Notes: generated from the letters alone by a model not told the origin. A stretch of DNA of 64,000 nt from Rubripirellula tenax (GCF_007860125.1 NZ_SJPW01000002.1:570147-634146), one strand, 5' to 3'. Shown: positions 18,662 to 28,519, numbered from the stretch's first letter. Program-made: numbers and translations.

Positions 18662-18822
18662 TGAGTCTGAATTCTTTCATTCGTAACGTTACCGATCACC
18701 GGGCCGGGAGTGTTGATGTTCCATTTGAAAACGGCCGCAAGCCCGACTTCGGTTCATCGCATGGTTCAAGTAAGCCGCTAGCGCGGCGGGTTGGGACGTT
18801 GGGATTTCGCTGAAGCATCCTG

Positions 18823-18867
18823 GCAGGAGGAGCTGTTCGCTGTGAACAGCTCAGCAACTCCTCCTGC
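18823..18867. other. Two-tier hairpin with asymmetric bulge (copy B)
   Basis: Outer stem GCAGGAGGA (18823-18831) with TCCTCCTGC (18859-18867), 9 bp perfect. Inner stem GCTGTTC (18832-18838) with GAACAGC (18844-18850), 7 bp perfect, 5-nt loop. The 3' side has an 8-nt bulge (TCAGCAAC), the 5' side none. It ends 15 nt before the recombinase start. Same plan as 17577-17615, and both bulges contain AGCAA. Confidence 0.65.
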
Positions 18868-18882
18868 TCCAGGAACACATTC

Positions 18883-19839
18883 ATGTCCAAGTCTAACCCC
18901 CAGCCTCCTGCAAATCCACGCGGCCATTACTTTCCAGCCGAACTTCGTCAGCGGCTTTCCGATGACCTGCATCTGACCGGCAAGGCCAAACGGACTCATG
19001 ACGGTTACATCCGTGCGGTCCGGCAATTGTCCGACTTCGCCCAGTGCAGTCCCGACAAGGTCACCCAAACGCAAGTCCGCCAGTTCTTTCTGCACCTCAA
19101 GAATGATCGCGAGTTCGCGTACGGCTCGCTGCGGGTCGCACTCTCCGGCGTGAAGTTCTTCTTTACCTTCACCTGCAAACGCGATTGGGAGATCTTTTCG
19201 ATGCTCAAATTGCAGACCGCCAAAACGCTGCCGGTCGTGCTGACCATCGAGCAGGTCCACCGCATCATGGACGCCACCAAGACCGACCGCTTGTTTGTCT
19301 TCTTCTGGACCGTTTACACCATGGGACTGCGGCTCAATGAGGCGCTGAGTCTGCAAGTCGGTGACATCGATGCCGCGCGCGGGTTCGTCCACATCCATCG
19401 CGGCAAAGGTGCCAAGGATCGCTACTTGCCGCTGCCACTCTCGACGCTGAAGTTGTTGCGAAGCTATTGGTCCACGCACCAGCATCCGTCGCTGTTGTTC
19501 CCCGGCGATGGACGCAATCACACGCTGGCCAAGCATGGGATCAGTGCCGCGGAGAATCCGATGAGTGAAAAGACCGTCCAAGAAGGCATCTCCCAGATCA
19601 CCGGAGCGATGAAGCTGGGCAAGAGGGTCACGCTGCATACGCTCCGGCATTGTTACGCGACGCATCTACTCGAAGCGGGCGTCGGACTCAAGGCACTTCA
19701 GAAATTGATGGGGCACTCATCGCTGCAGTCCACCATGATTTACTTGCACTTAACCGAGACCGCCGAGGCCAACTCTCGGGAAGTCATCAACACGATGTTC
19801 GGCAAACTGCCCAGAGAAGTCGACCACAAGTTGAAGTAA
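18883..19839 (+). CDS. Tyrosine recombinase / integrase
   Basis: A 318-residue site-specific recombinase of the phage-integrase family. An N-terminal SAM-like core-binding domain (about 28-105) is followed by the catalytic domain. The catalytic set is complete: Arg150 (MGLRLNEAL), Lys in HRGKGAKDRYLPL, His252 and Arg255 (LHTLRH), His278 (LMGHSS) and Tyr287 (STMIYLHL). It starts at ATG 18883 with AGGA eight bases upstream. The gene lies 15 nt before an IS91-type transposase; this pairing of a tyrosine recombinase with an HUH transposase is known in IS91-family elements. It is preceded by the bulged hairpin at 18823-18867. It appears intact, unlike its partner. Confidence 0.93.
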   Translation: MSKSNPQPPANPRGHYFPAELRQRLSDDLHLTGKAKRTHDGYIRAVRQLSDFAQCSPDKVTQTQVRQFFLHLKNDREFAYGSLRVALSGVKFFFTFTCKRDWEIFSMLKLQTAKTLPVVLTIEQVHRIMDATKTDRLFVFFWTVYTMGLRLNEALSLQVGDIDAARGFVHIHRGKGAKDRYLPLPLSTLKLLRSYWSTHQHPSLLFPGDGRNHTLAKHGISAAENPMSEKTVQEGISQITGAMKLGKRVTLHTLRHCYATHLLEAGVGLKALQKLMGHSSLQSTMIYLHLTETAEANSREVINTMFGKLPREVDHKLK

Positions 19840-19854
19840 TCCTGCACCTGCACC

Positions 19855-20685
19855 ATGCCTTCGGTCGCGGATGCCTTGCGGCAGTTCGCACCGGCGTACT
19901 TGAAACAGAATCCAGGCTCCGTCTCAACCATTGGGCAGAAAGTCTTGGCCGCGATCGTGCGTTGCCGCACCGGCGCGCTCGGGGGCGTTCATTACCAGTG
20001 CGACGGATGCGGACGCGAACATTGGGTCGGTCGTTCGTGTGGCAATCGGCACTGTCCGAACTGTGGCCACGAGAAAACGCAGCTGTGGATTGAGGCTCAG
20101 TCCGTCAAGTTGATGCCGGTGCATCACTTCCTGGTCACGTTCACGGTTCCTCGTGAACTGGGCTCGGTGCTGCGCGCCCATCAAGCGGACGGTTACCGCT
20201 GTCTGTTCGATGCCAGCAGTGCAAGCATCCGTGACGTCGGTGCGGCGACCAAGTCACTGCGCGGTTGCGCGCTGGGGTTCTTCGGTGTGCTGCATACGTG
20301 GGGGCGTGACCCTGCCGTCTATCATCCGCACATTCACTATGTCGTTCCCGGCGGCGGAGTGAAGTTGGATGATCGCGGCGACGCGGTCTCGTGGCAGAGC
20401 ACGCCGAAGAACTTCCTGTTCCATCATGCGACGCTGATACGAGTCTACAAAGCCAAGCTCGCCGACGAACTGCGAGCGGCGGGCCTCTACGACGGTGTCC
20501 CCAAGCAAGTCTGGGGTAAACACTTCGTCGTCGACATCCAACCGGTCGGGCATGGCGTGCCGACGTTGAAATACTTGGCACCGTACGTGCATCGCGTGGC
20601 GATCAACAACAGTCGCATCGTGTCGGTCGATGAAGCGGAAGTGACGGGTGTGGTCTCTTCAGGGCGCAGTTTGACGGTTGATTGA
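19855..20685 (+). pseudogene. IS91-family HUH transposase, C-terminally truncated
   Basis: 276 residues of a rolling-circle (Y2/HUH) transposase. The N-terminal zinc-binding part has paired cysteines (CDGCGREHW, CGNRHCPNCGHE; residues 49-71). The metal-binding HUH-type motif is YHPHIHYVV (His157, His159, His161). The nicking-tyrosine region is TLKYLAPYVHRVAI (Tyr240, Tyr244). Intact family members run to roughly 370-420 residues; here the frame ends shortly after VDEAEVTGVV, so about a quarter is missing. The catalytic residues remain, so partial activity cannot be excluded. It follows the recombinase by 15 nt and is probably co-transcribed with it. Confidence 0.87.
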
Positions 20686-20822
20686 GGTGCGTCGGTTTCG
20701 CGGCATTGCGTAACCTCGGATTGGTGTTTCAGAACAAGGGCGTCCCGCGTCACACTGATGTTGCAAAACAAAAATCCTCCATCTTTACCCCAATGTTCGG
20801 CATCACGCCCGACTCAGAGCAG

Positions 20823-20895
20823 GAGCCGTATGAGGGAAAACTTCACGTACGGATCTGTGCGGGGGGCTGCCGGCGACGGCAGTCCCTACCGCGAT
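20823..20895 (+). ncRNA. Group II intron domains V and VI (3' end remnant)
   Basis: 20823-20855 folds as domain V: GAGCCGTA pairs with TACGGATC with one G-A mismatch, the catalytic AGC is at 20824-20826, a two-base CG bulge lies on the 3' side at 20846-20847, and a 5-bp upper stem ends in a GAAAA loop. 20861-20889 folds as domain VI: CTGCCG with CGGCAG around a GCGA tetraloop, a lower G-rich stem, and an unpaired A at 20888, 7 nt before the last base of the proposed 3' splice site after GCGAT (20895). No reverse-transcriptase gene or 5' domains are visible. The pentaloop and mismatch suggest decay. Confidence 0.72.
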
Positions 20896-21112
20896 TCCAC
20901 TACAGAAGAAAACTACGCAGGTTCTCAGAGCGATTTGAACTGACTCGATAGGCTAACTAGGTGCATTCTTCCCACGAGACCAATCAATTTTAAGTCGCGT
21001 TTGAAAAATTCATCGGCCACGTTGGCCATTTCGTCGAACTAAATTTGTTGAACCGTGAACGAATATGGGGCGTCCTTGATCAATGTTAGCTTGGTTGAAA
21101 TTCCGAGCTCGT

Positions 21113-22654
21113 TCATTCTTTTTCGAAGCTCATCTCCGTGCGTTCTGGGGTCGTCCTTGTCGCCGGTGATCCGCTCAGTCGGCCGGGCGTTTCTTGCGGG
21201 ATTTCGGTTTTGCCATCGGATCGCGGTACGGAGACTTGGCCGGCGGGACGAGCGTCCAGTTGCATTTCTTCTTGAAACATGATCGCCATGCCGCGCATCT
21301 TGCGTGTGATCTCCTGATCGCGAACCAGTTTAGATTCACCCGGATCTTCGGCAAGATCGTAAAGTTGAAGGCTGGGATTCAAAACCAGCTTCCAGTTTTT
21401 CCAGCGGACGGCCGCCAGTGCGCCTTGGCTGCCGTGGTAAAAGAACGCGTCGTTGTATTCTGCTCGTGTGATGATGTCAGCCCATTCACCAGCGGGAGCC
21501 CATCGGCGTCGCAGCGGTACCGCCGCGTTGAGCGACTTCTTCATTCCAGCGGCAGGCACAAACTTGGTTTCGCCCTTCAGCAACGGGCTGATGTCGCGAC
21601 CGTCGATCACGCGTCCTTCGGGAACTTTGATGCCTGCGAAAGTTGCCAGTGTCGGATACCAATCCATCGCACGCACGACCGCCGACGATTCTTCGCCCGC
21701 CTGCAATCCGAAACCCGGCCCCCATGCAATTGCTGGCACGCGAATTCCGCCTTCGTAAGTTGACAGCTTGCGACCCTTGATTTTCTGGTCCGGCGTACGT
21801 CCCGGGCCGCGACCGTTGTCTGACGCGAAAACGACGATCGTGTTGTCGTCGATGTTCAGTCGCTTCAGCATGTCAAAAATGCGGCCGACGTTATGATCAA
21901 GTTCCTGAATCGCGTCGCCATACTCGCCCCACTTTGACGTGCCTTTGAATTCGTCGCTGACGCCCAGCGGATTGTGCAGCATCGTGTGCGGCAGATACAG
22001 AAAGAATGGGTGCTGCTTGTTTTGTTCGATGAACCCGATCGCTTCGTCGGTGTACAGCTTTGTCAATTCTGCGGGATCAGCAGGACGCTTGACGACGTCG
22101 TCATTCCGCATCAGCGGTACGCCACCTTTATCCGCGAAGTAAACAATCTCAACTGGATCAAGATTGTGCAGCAACCCAAAGTAATGATCGAAGCCTTGAT
22201 TGCGTGGCAGAAACGGCTCGTGAAATCCAAGATGCCATTTTCCGACACACGCGGTTGCGTAGCCATTGTCCTTGAAGAGCTCCGCAATCGTCAGTTCGTC
22301 CGGATGGATGCCGGAATTTGAATCGGCACGATGCACCCAAACATGATTGCCGACTCGGCGCGGGTAACATCCGGTCAGCAGGCCAGCGCGTGAAGGACTG
22401 CAAATCGGAGCCGCCGCGTAGTAGTCAGTGAATCGAGTCCCTTCCGCAGCCATCGCATCGATTCGCGGCGTTTCAATTTCGGTCGCGCCGTAGCAACCCA
22501 GGTCGTAGTAGCCTTGGTCGTCAACAAAGATGAAGATGACATTGGGCGGAGTGTCTGCGGCCGCCGCGGTGGAACCATGGCCAAGAAGTATCGTCGCGTA
22601 TAACGCAAACGTTAGCGTACGAAGTCGTCCTGAGCAGGGCATCGGTAAATCCAT
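21113..22654 (-). CDS. Sulfatase
   Basis: A 513-residue secreted S1-type sulfatase. The signature CSPSRAGLLTG is complete, with the formylglycine Cys at about residue 85. Metal ligands are visible in FVDDQGYYD and ASDNGRG. A hydrophobic export signal (LTFALYATILLGHG) follows the start. ATG 22654 and ATG 22642 are both possible; the frame is open to 22726. The C-terminus is basic and rich in Ser, Thr and Pro, resembling an extension. It is the last gene of a three-sulfatase run on the minus strand, 75 nt behind the preceding one, so an operon is likely. Substrate unknown. Confidence 0.92.
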   Translation of the reverse strand: MDLPMPCSGRLRTLTFALYATILLGHGSTAAAADTPPNVIFIFVDDQGYYDLGCYGATEIETPRIDAMAAEGTRFTDYYAAAPICSPSRAGLLTGCYPRRVGNHVWVHRADSNSGIHPDELTIAELFKDNGYATACVGKWHLGFHEPFLPRNQGFDHYFGLLHNLDPVEIVYFADKGGVPLMRNDDVVKRPADPAELTKLYTDEAIGFIEQNKQHPFFLYLPHTMLHNPLGVSDEFKGTSKWGEYGDAIQELDHNVGRIFDMLKRLNIDDNTIVVFASDNGRGPGRTPDQKIKGRKLSTYEGGIRVPAIAWGPGFGLQAGEESSAVVRAMDWYPTLATFAGIKVPEGRVIDGRDISPLLKGETKFVPAAGMKKSLNAAVPLRRRWAPAGEWADIITRAEYNDAFFYHGSQGALAAVRWKNWKLVLNPSLQLYDLAEDPGESKLVRDQEITRKMRGMAIMFQEEMQLDARPAGQVSVPRSDGKTEIPQETPGRLSGSPATRTTPERTEMSFEKE

Positions 22655-22729
22655 GAGTCGGGGTGTTTCATTCGCGCATCGTATTTCATGCAAGCACGGC
22701 TTTATCGCGATCAATCGCTGTAGCATGCC

Positions 22730-24289
22730 CTATTTCTCGTCGTCCTCGAGCGGTCGCTCGCCTTCAAACGGTCCCCACATAACGCGCTCCGCATATTCTT
22801 TGTCGTCTTTATAAACGGCGTGATCGTAGTCAGGATTCGGCTTCGGGATTCTCGCGCCAACTTCATTGAAATAGCTCATCATCTGGTCGTATAGCTGCTT
22901 GTGTTTAGCGGGATGCTTGTCGGCGATGTTATGGACCTCGCCCATGTCGGCTGACAGATCGAACAACATCGGGATGTCTGGCCGATCATAGAAATGCAGC
23001 ACTTTGTGTTCCCCTGACACGATAGCGGAATGGGGCATGCCCGAGCGATAGTGTGGGTAGTGAAAGTACAGATTGCGATTCAGGAACGCAGCGTCCGGCT
23101 GTTCGCCCGTCATGTAGGTTGCGAGGCTGATACCGTCGATGTCCTTGAGCTGCCGCGAGTCTCCTCCCGCCCAATCCACGAACGTCGGCAGGAAGTCGTA
23201 GTTGACAACGTTGCCTGTGAAGCTAGTGCCGGCTCTGATGCCAGGGCCTTTGACGATCATCGGCACACGAATGCCGCCCTGCCAAACCCACCACTTCGCA
23301 CCGTGATGCGGCTGGGTCAGTCCAGGACTGACGTGTAGTTCATGATGGCGATAACCGTTGTCCGAAACCATCACGACAAAGGTGTTGTCTTCGATACCCA
23401 ACGCTGCAATGCGATCAAGCACGGCACCGATTCGGCCATCGAGGTCTTCTGCCATTCCCAACCAAACCGCCGGGTCATCGCCAAGTTTGACGGTGTTTCT
23501 GTCCTTGTTGTTTTCTTTGTACCAAGCTTGTACGAGTGGAAGATTAGCGTACTTTTCTCGAGTTGCCGGTAGACACTCCTGCCCCGCGTGCATGGCGTAA
23601 TGTGAGATCTGCAAATAGAACGGTTTGCCGGCTTGGACCTGTTCCTCCATAAAACCAATCGCCTTCTCCGTGACGCTGAACATCAGCTTGGGATCGGTTA
23701 GATCGGCGGGCAGTCGTCGCGGTTTCGCTTCACCTTGTTTCAAATTCGCTTTCAACGTATTGCCGGGATTGTTATCGGTGTCGCCGTCGTGAAGCACATA
23801 GCCTTCATCACCGGGGTCACCGCGCATGTGCCATTTACCGACATGAGCACTGACATACCCCAGCGGCTCGAGCGATTCCGGAATCGTGACGGCGTCTTCA
23901 TCGATCATCATGTCGGAGACACACGGGACTACCGGATAGCTGGGATAACCTTTGGTGTCATAGTATTCCTGCCCCCGGTCGTTCAAGTAAACCGTGTAGC
24001 CGCTGCGAGGTGACGACAAACCGGTTTGCACACACACTCGCGACGGTGAACACTGTGGCGACGCGTAAGCATTGCGGAACTTCATGCCTTCGCGTGCCAG
24101 TCGATCGACGTTGGGCATTTGCAGGATTGGCATTCGCGAGTTGGCCAGCGAATCATCCATTGCAACTGGTGACCCGTTCCATGCCCAGTCGTCTATGAAC
24201 AACAGCACGATATTTGGTTTTTCGGCGGCATGACACCGACCGCAAAAGACAACCACGGCGAAAAGGCAGAGCGAGAGTTTGTTGAGCAC
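22730..24289 (-). CDS. Sulfatase
   Basis: A 519-residue secreted S1-type sulfatase with [11 protein letters not shown] (Cys80), which carries a second Cys within the signature. Metal residues appear in FIDDWAWNG and VSDNGYR. The signal peptide is [21 protein letters not shown] place the start at GTG 24289, which begins that peptide and follows a weak AGGA; the frame is open to 24568 but that part overlaps the upstream sulfatase and is not protein-like. It is the middle gene of three. IDDW in place of the common DDxGW and the PQCSPSR context match the arylsulfatase A-like planctomycete group. Confidence 0.9.
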   Translation of the reverse strand: MLNKLSLCLFAVVVFCGRCHAAEKPNIVLLFIDDWAWNGSPVAMDDSLANSRMPILQMPNVDRLAREGMKFRNAYASPQCSPSRVCVQTGLSSPRSGYTVYLNDRGQEYYDTKGYPSYPVVPCVSDMMIDEDAVTIPESLEPLGYVSAHVGKWHMRGDPGDEGYVLHDGDTDNNPGNTLKANLKQGEAKPRRLPADLTDPKLMFSVTEKAIGFMEEQVQAGKPFYLQISHYAMHAGQECLPATREKYANLPLVQAWYKENNKDRNTVKLGDDPAVWLGMAEDLDGRIGAVLDRIAALGIEDNTFVVMVSDNGYRHHELHVSPGLTQPHHGAKWWVWQGGIRVPMIVKGPGIRAGTSFTGNVVNYDFLPTFVDWAGGDSRQLKDIDGISLATYMTGEQPDAAFLNRNLYFHYPHYRSGMPHSAIVSGEHKVLHFYDRPDIPMLFDLSADMGEVHNIADKHPAKHKQLYDQMMSYFNEVGARIPKPNPDYDHAVYKDDKEYAERVMWGPFEGERPLEDDEK

Positions 24290-24362
24290 GAGAGTTCGTC
24301 CTGAAGAATGAATCTGGTTTGTGGGTTTGCAACGCGTAGACGCACGAAGCGTCTGCGATTCG

Positions 24363-26333
24363 TTACTGCCGGACATCCGCGACGTTGACCGTTTGAACCT
24401 TGATGTCTTTGAAAAATTCGTTTTCCTTAAAGTTTCCTGCGCGTGTGTCCTTGCGGTTGGTCCATAGCGGCGTCGTACTTCCGTCGACATGGCGGATGCG
24501 GAGGTTGTCCAGATAAATCGTGAACGTGCCAGCTTTGCCGCCGCTAAAGACGACGCCGTGTTTGCCAAGCGGTCCCGGTGCAGTGCTGCTCAAACCCACG
24601 ATTCGATGTTCCCACACGCTCTTCCCATCAGCGATGCCGGGACCAATGACCTGATCGCGGCCGAACTGATCCACGCCGGTGCCTAGCTTGAAAAGTGGAC
24701 CGAACGGTTTCGAGTTATTGCCTTCGAGCGTGGAGTAGTAAGGATGCCGCTTGGGCGTGTTGGGTGAAAACGCGATGTCGTATTCGACCCAGTCCGTGGC
24801 GTACTGTGTGCCGTTCCAATTCGCCAGCGAGATCGAAAGTCGGTCTCTTGGTTTGGCGTTTTCCGAAATGGTGACGGTTACTGCCAGCACTTCGCCTTCG
24901 GGCGCGGCGGGAGCATGATATTTCGCCGGTGCAGGCTGGTGGCCGAGCGCGAGTCCGAGCGATTCCGACCAGGCATCCATTTTCGCAGTGAGCGACTTGA
25001 CAACTTCGGGATTCGCATCGGCGACGTTGTTGGCTTCGATGTCGTCTGTGACGATGTCATAAAGTTCAAAGCGATTGAAAAATCGATGCAGCTTCCATTT
25101 GTCGGTGCGAATCGCGTCTTCGTCTCGCCAGACAAAGTAATAGCTTTCAACGGGACTCGGCTGGTTGTCGCGTAGCGCCGGCCAGACGTCCTTTCCATCC
25201 AGCGGTTGCGTTGAAGGCATCGTCGAACCGGTCATTCCCATCAGCGTGGGGAACATGTCCAGCGCGCCGCAAAGTCCGTCCCATTGCCTGCCACCGACCA
25301 ATCCGCCCTTGGGCCAACGAAAGACAGTCGGCAACCGGACGCCACCGTCATAGATCGAGTGCTTGTGGCCACGCAAGGGAAGGCTGCTGCCCGCCTCCAT
25401 CGCCCCGTTGTCGCTGGTGAAAACCAAGATCGTGTTTTCGCTCAAGCCCAATTTCTCTAGCTCGGCTTCAATTGCAGCCACGTTCAAGTCCATCGAATGC
25501 AGCATTGCCGCGTGGACGTGTTTGTCTTCTTCGGTTGTCTTCTCACTGGCGGCGTGCAGCTTGGCGGCAAGCTTCGGGTCGATGGCAGCCAGATCACCAT
25601 CCTTTGCCTGCAGCGGTGCGTGAGCAATATGAAACGGAACGTAGCAGAAGAACGGTTTGTCCTTGCTATCGCGAATAAACTCGATGGCCCGCTCGGTAAC
25701 AAGGTCATCGGTATAGCCCTTGTCCTGTTCGCGGAACTCAAGATTGTGCCACCAGGAAACCGGACCGTTGCCTTTGACTGTGCGACGATTAAAGAAATCC
25801 GATCCGCCGCCGTAATAGATCCACGCTTCATCGAAGCCGTGCGAGTTCACGCCGTGACCACCCTCAAGCTTTTTATTGGGCATGTGCTTGAATGCTTCGG
25901 CGAAGGCAGCACGAAACTTGGGCGTATCAGGATCGTTGCCGTTGTGCCATTTGCCAAACACACCGGTGCGATAGCCGTTCGCCTTGAAACCCTCGGCGAT
26001 CGTCGTTTCTTCGAGCGCTAACTCGCCGCCCACTTCAGGTCCCGTTCCAACACGAATTGGATGACGTCCGGTCAGCAACATCGCCCGTGTCGGCGAGCAA
26101 ACGCACCAACCCATGAACTGGGTCATTTCCACACCGCGTGAAAATAGTCGATCAATGTTTGGCGTAGGTACGCCGCCGCCGTGAACGCTCAAGTCGCCCC
26201 ATCCCACATCGTCGGACATGATGTAGACGACGTTGGGTTTGGTTTGATCGTCGGCGGCTACTGCGGATGACACCACAGAAAAAGCTGCGATGATCGACGC
26301 GATGAACGATAGTTTGAAGTTCGGGTACGGCAT
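24363..26333 (-). CDS. Sulfatase with C-terminal beta domain
   Basis: A 656-residue secreted sulfatase. Signal peptide residues 1-27 ([18 protein letters not shown]), the signature [11 protein letters not shown] (Cys79), and metal residues in MSDDVGWGD and TSDNGAME. After the catalytic domain (to about residue 480) comes a beta-rich extension (about 490-656) with sections such as [13 protein letters not shown] and [13 protein letters not shown], which resembles a jelly-roll sugar-binding module; the family is not certain. ATG 26333 starts the signal; the frame is open to 26384. First gene of the three-sulfatase run and divergent from the DGPF-PhnB gene. Confidence 0.91.
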   Translation of the reverse strand: MPYPNFKLSFIASIIAAFSVVSSAVAADDQTKPNVVYIMSDDVGWGDLSVHGGGVPTPNIDRLFSRGVEMTQFMGWCVCSPTRAMLLTGRHPIRVGTGPEVGGELALEETTIAEGFKANGYRTGVFGKWHNGNDPDTPKFRAAFAEAFKHMPNKKLEGGHGVNSHGFDEAWIYYGGGSDFFNRRTVKGNGPVSWWHNLEFREQDKGYTDDLVTERAIEFIRDSKDKPFFCYVPFHIAHAPLQAKDGDLAAIDPKLAAKLHAASEKTTEEDKHVHAAMLHSMDLNVAAIEAELEKLGLSENTILVFTSDNGAMEAGSSLPLRGHKHSIYDGGVRLPTVFRWPKGGLVGGRQWDGLCGALDMFPTLMGMTGSTMPSTQPLDGKDVWPALRDNQPSPVESYYFVWRDEDAIRTDKWKLHRFFNRFELYDIVTDDIEANNVADANPEVVKSLTAKMDAWSESLGLALGHQPAPAKYHAPAAPEGEVLAVTVTISENAKPRDRLSISLANWNGTQYATDWVEYDIAFSPNTPKRHPYYSTLEGNNSKPFGPLFKLGTGVDQFGRDQVIGPGIADGKSVWEHRIVGLSSTAPGPLGKHGVVFSGGKAGTFTIYLDNLRIRHVDGSTTPLWTNRKDTRAGNFKENEFFKDIKVQTVNVADVRQ

Positions 26334-26496
26334 TCGGGTCTCGTAAATCGGCTTTGCTTTGGAACGTTGCATGGATTGATTCACTTTGGCAGCGGCGTCA
26401 TTCCACGGGCATGCTCAGGCCATCATACTGCGCTTACCGCTGTCGATCCCGCCGTTTGCGGAAACGATTCACTTTAAGAAAAGGCAAGGCAAGTAG

Positions 26497-27342
26497 ATGA
26501 GAGTCATGGTCATCGTCAAAGCGACGAAGGGCTCGGAAGCGGGGGTGCTTCCTAGCGAACGCCTGCTTGCCGAGATGGGGCTGTTCAATGAGCAGCTGGT
26601 GAATGCCGGAGTCATGAAGGCCGGCGAGGGACTTAAACCGAGTTCCGAAGCGAAGCGAATTCGTTTTCACGGAAGCGATCGAGCCGTGACGGATGGGCCA
26701 TTCGCAGAGACAAAAGAGTTGATCGCTGGTTTCTGGCTTTGGGAAGTTGCCAACATGGAAGAAGCGGTCGAATGGGTGAAGCGGTGCCCGAATCCGATGC
26801 TGGAGGACTCCGACATTGATATTCGACCGGTCTATGAGGCAGAAGACTTTGCTGAGAGCGATCCGACCGGCGAGTTGCGAAAGCAGGAAGACAGTCTTGG
26901 GAGTCAAGTCTCGCTGCGTGACGCCATCGTGACGCCGTATCTGTTCTTTGGGGGGCGCTGCGAAGAAGCTCTCGATTTTTACGAGCAAGCGATCGGCGCC
27001 AAGGTAGTCATGAAGATGCGTTTCGATGAAAGCCCCGATCCACTTCCCGATGGTATGGTTCCGCCGGGCTTTGAATCAAAGATCATGCACGCGACGGTTA
27101 CCATGGGAAGAACGAACATCATGGTTTCCGATGGATGTGACCAAAAAGCGAAGTTCAACGGATTTCGGATCGCACTATCGGTATCGACGGAACAAGCCGC
27201 CGACAAAGCGTTCGAATCGCTTGCGGAGGGTGGTGCGGTCGACATGCCGCTGGTGCAAACATTTTGGTCGCCGCGATACGGTCTGGTTACCGACAAGTTT
27301 GGCGTGGGATGGATGGTGATGGTTCCCGGGAAGGCACAGTGA
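26497..27342 (+). CDS. DGPF/YCII-PhnB fusion protein
   Basis: A 281-residue cytoplasmic protein joining two families. Residues 1-115 are a YCII-related (DGPF) domain with its hallmark DGPFAETKELIAGFWLWEV. Residues about 145-278 are a PhnB-like (glyoxalase/VOC-fold) domain (PYLFFGGRCEEALDFYEQAIG, FGVGWMV). Genes for DGPF proteins usually sit beside ECF42 sigma factors, and PhnB and DoxX genes often join them, but no such sigma factor is seen here. ATG 26497 follows an AAGG. Next genes are DoxX and DUF1579. Enzymatic activity is unknown; the fusion suggests the two domains act together. Confidence 0.9.
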   Translation: MRVMVIVKATKGSEAGVLPSERLLAEMGLFNEQLVNAGVMKAGEGLKPSSEAKRIRFHGSDRAVTDGPFAETKELIAGFWLWEVANMEEAVEWVKRCPNPMLEDSDIDIRPVYEAEDFAESDPTGELRKQEDSLGSQVSLRDAIVTPYLFFGGRCEEALDFYEQAIGAKVVMKMRFDESPDPLPDGMVPPGFESKIMHATVTMGRTNIMVSDGCDQKAKFNGFRIALSVSTEQAADKAFESLAEGGAVDMPLVQTFWSPRYGLVTDKFGVGWMVMVPGKAQ

Positions 27343-27389
27343 TTCTCGGATCCTTGAATTGAAACAGTAACGTCGTCGAAAGAAACAAA

Positions 27390-27794
27390 ATGAAAACGAG
27401 CGGAACAAAGAAGTCGCGAACGGCAGGTTGGGTTTTGAGCGTCCTTGTCTCTCTGTTTCTTGTCGGAGCCAGTGCATCGGGCAAGTTCACTCAATGGGAG
27501 GGTAAAGACGAAATGTTCGCCAAGCTGGGATGGTCAGAGGATGTGATGTTCATGATCGGCATCGTCGAAGTTGCGATCGCAATCTTGATTCTGATTCCAA
27601 GAACGGCGTTCGTTGGCTCGATACTGCTTGCCGCCTACCTAGGTGGAGCGGTAGCGACTCACGTTCGCGTCGGTGAGCCGTACTTTTTCCCGATCATCAT
27701 TGGCGTTTTGGCGTGGGTAGCCCTGGGGCTTCGCCAGCCCGACGTATTTCGGCTCGCGCTGGGGCGCGGTGCGGCCGATGCGGTGCAGTCTTAA
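27390..27794 (+). CDS. DoxX-family membrane protein
   Basis: A 134-residue inner-membrane protein with four predicted helices and the DoxX/DoxD-like pattern: helix, GASASGKFTQW, then FMIGIVEVAIAILILIP and a glycine-rich third helix with HVRVGEPYFFP. It lies 47 nt after the DGPF-PhnB gene on the same strand. DoxX-like proteins occur with redox and detoxification genes; the exact role is unknown. Confidence 0.85.
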   Translation: MKTSGTKKSRTAGWVLSVLVSLFLVGASASGKFTQWEGKDEMFAKLGWSEDVMFMIGIVEVAIAILILIPRTAFVGSILLAAYLGGAVATHVRVGEPYFFPIIIGVLAWVALGLRQPDVFRLALGRGAADAVQS

Positions 27795-27949
27795 GATTGC
27801 ATCCTGGGCCACTCCGTTTCGTTATAGTGGAGAGTCTGCCGAGGGCAGATTCACCGTCGTGTGTTGTTGACCCAGCTGTTGTCGCGTTTCGACGTGCTCT
27901 GCCGGCCCTTTGAACAGCACTGCTTCTACGCACAAAAAAGGACCCCGTC

Positions 27950-28519
27950 GTGAAGAATTTGGTTTGTGCCATCGCCGCATGGGTGGCTTTCTGTTTCTCG
28001 CCAATCCAGGCCCAGGAACCCGAATTGCCGGGTGCGCAGAAAGAGCACGAGCTACTCGGGCGGTTTGTTGGCGAGTGGACTTCCACGTCGAAAATAGTCG
28101 CGTCTGACGAACAACCTTCGATGGAGTGTTCCGGCTCGATGAGATCTAAAATGCTGGGTGAGTTTTGGGTGATCAACGAAATGTCGGGCGACATGGGTGG
28201 AGCGGAGTTCAAAGCGATCCAGACGATCGGTTTTGATGCGAGTAAAGAAAAGTACGTTGGCACTTGGGTTGATTCGATGATGAATCACTTGTGGCACTAC
28301 GAAGGCCGCGTGGACGCAACGGGTAAGAAGTTGGTGCTTCTCGCAGAGGGTCCGAACTTCATGGCCGAGGGCAAGTTGACCACCTTTCGCGACAGCTACG
28401 AATTTGTGAACGCTGACACGTTCATCACCACGTCTGAAATGATGGGCGACGACGGCAAGTGGCTTACTTTCATGACGGCCGAGGCGACTCGCAATGCCGC
28501 GACGAAGTCGGCAGACTGA
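27950..28519 (+). CDS. DUF1579 secreted protein
   Basis: A 189-residue protein with a signal peptide (AIAAWVAFCFSPIQAQ) and a DUF1579 domain (LLGRFVGEWTSTSKI to EMMGDDGKWLTFMTAEATR), a lipocalin-like beta-barrel family of unknown function. The start is GTG 27950 preceded by AAAAAGGA. It is the third gene after the DGPF-PhnB and DoxX genes and probably belongs with them, though the 155-nt gap may hold its own promoter. Confidence 0.88.
   Translation: MKNLVCAIAAWVAFCFSPIQAQEPELPGAQKEHELLGRFVGEWTSTSKIVASDEQPSMECSGSMRSKMLGEFWVINEMSGDMGGAEFKAIQTIGFDASKEKYVGTWVDSMMNHLWHYEGRVDATGKKLVLLAEGPNFMAEGKLTTFRDSYEFVNADTFITTSEMMGDDGKWLTFMTAEATRNAATKSAD

Larger units (their letters stand above)
18883..20895 (+). 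mobile_element. IS91-type element with recombinase, HUH transposase and intron tail
   Basis: A composite built from an intact tyrosine recombinase, a 3'-truncated IS91-family transposase and the 3' end of a group II intron. The outer boundaries are not determined: IS91 elements lack terminal inverted repeats and target duplications. The loss of the transposase C-terminus and of nearly all of the intron suggests deletion or one-ended transposition. Confidence 0.5.

Noticed and set aside
20687-20895. A complete 209-nt mini group II intron starting at GTGCG (20687)
   Set aside because: GTGCG matches the 5' consensus by chance length; 209 nt cannot hold domain I, and joining the flanks does not restore the transposase frame.
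20823-20895. IS91 terminal origin or end sequence
   Set aside because: The paired elements fit group II intron domains V and VI in detail (AGC triad, two-base bulge, unpaired A before the end), which a rolling-circle terminus would not.
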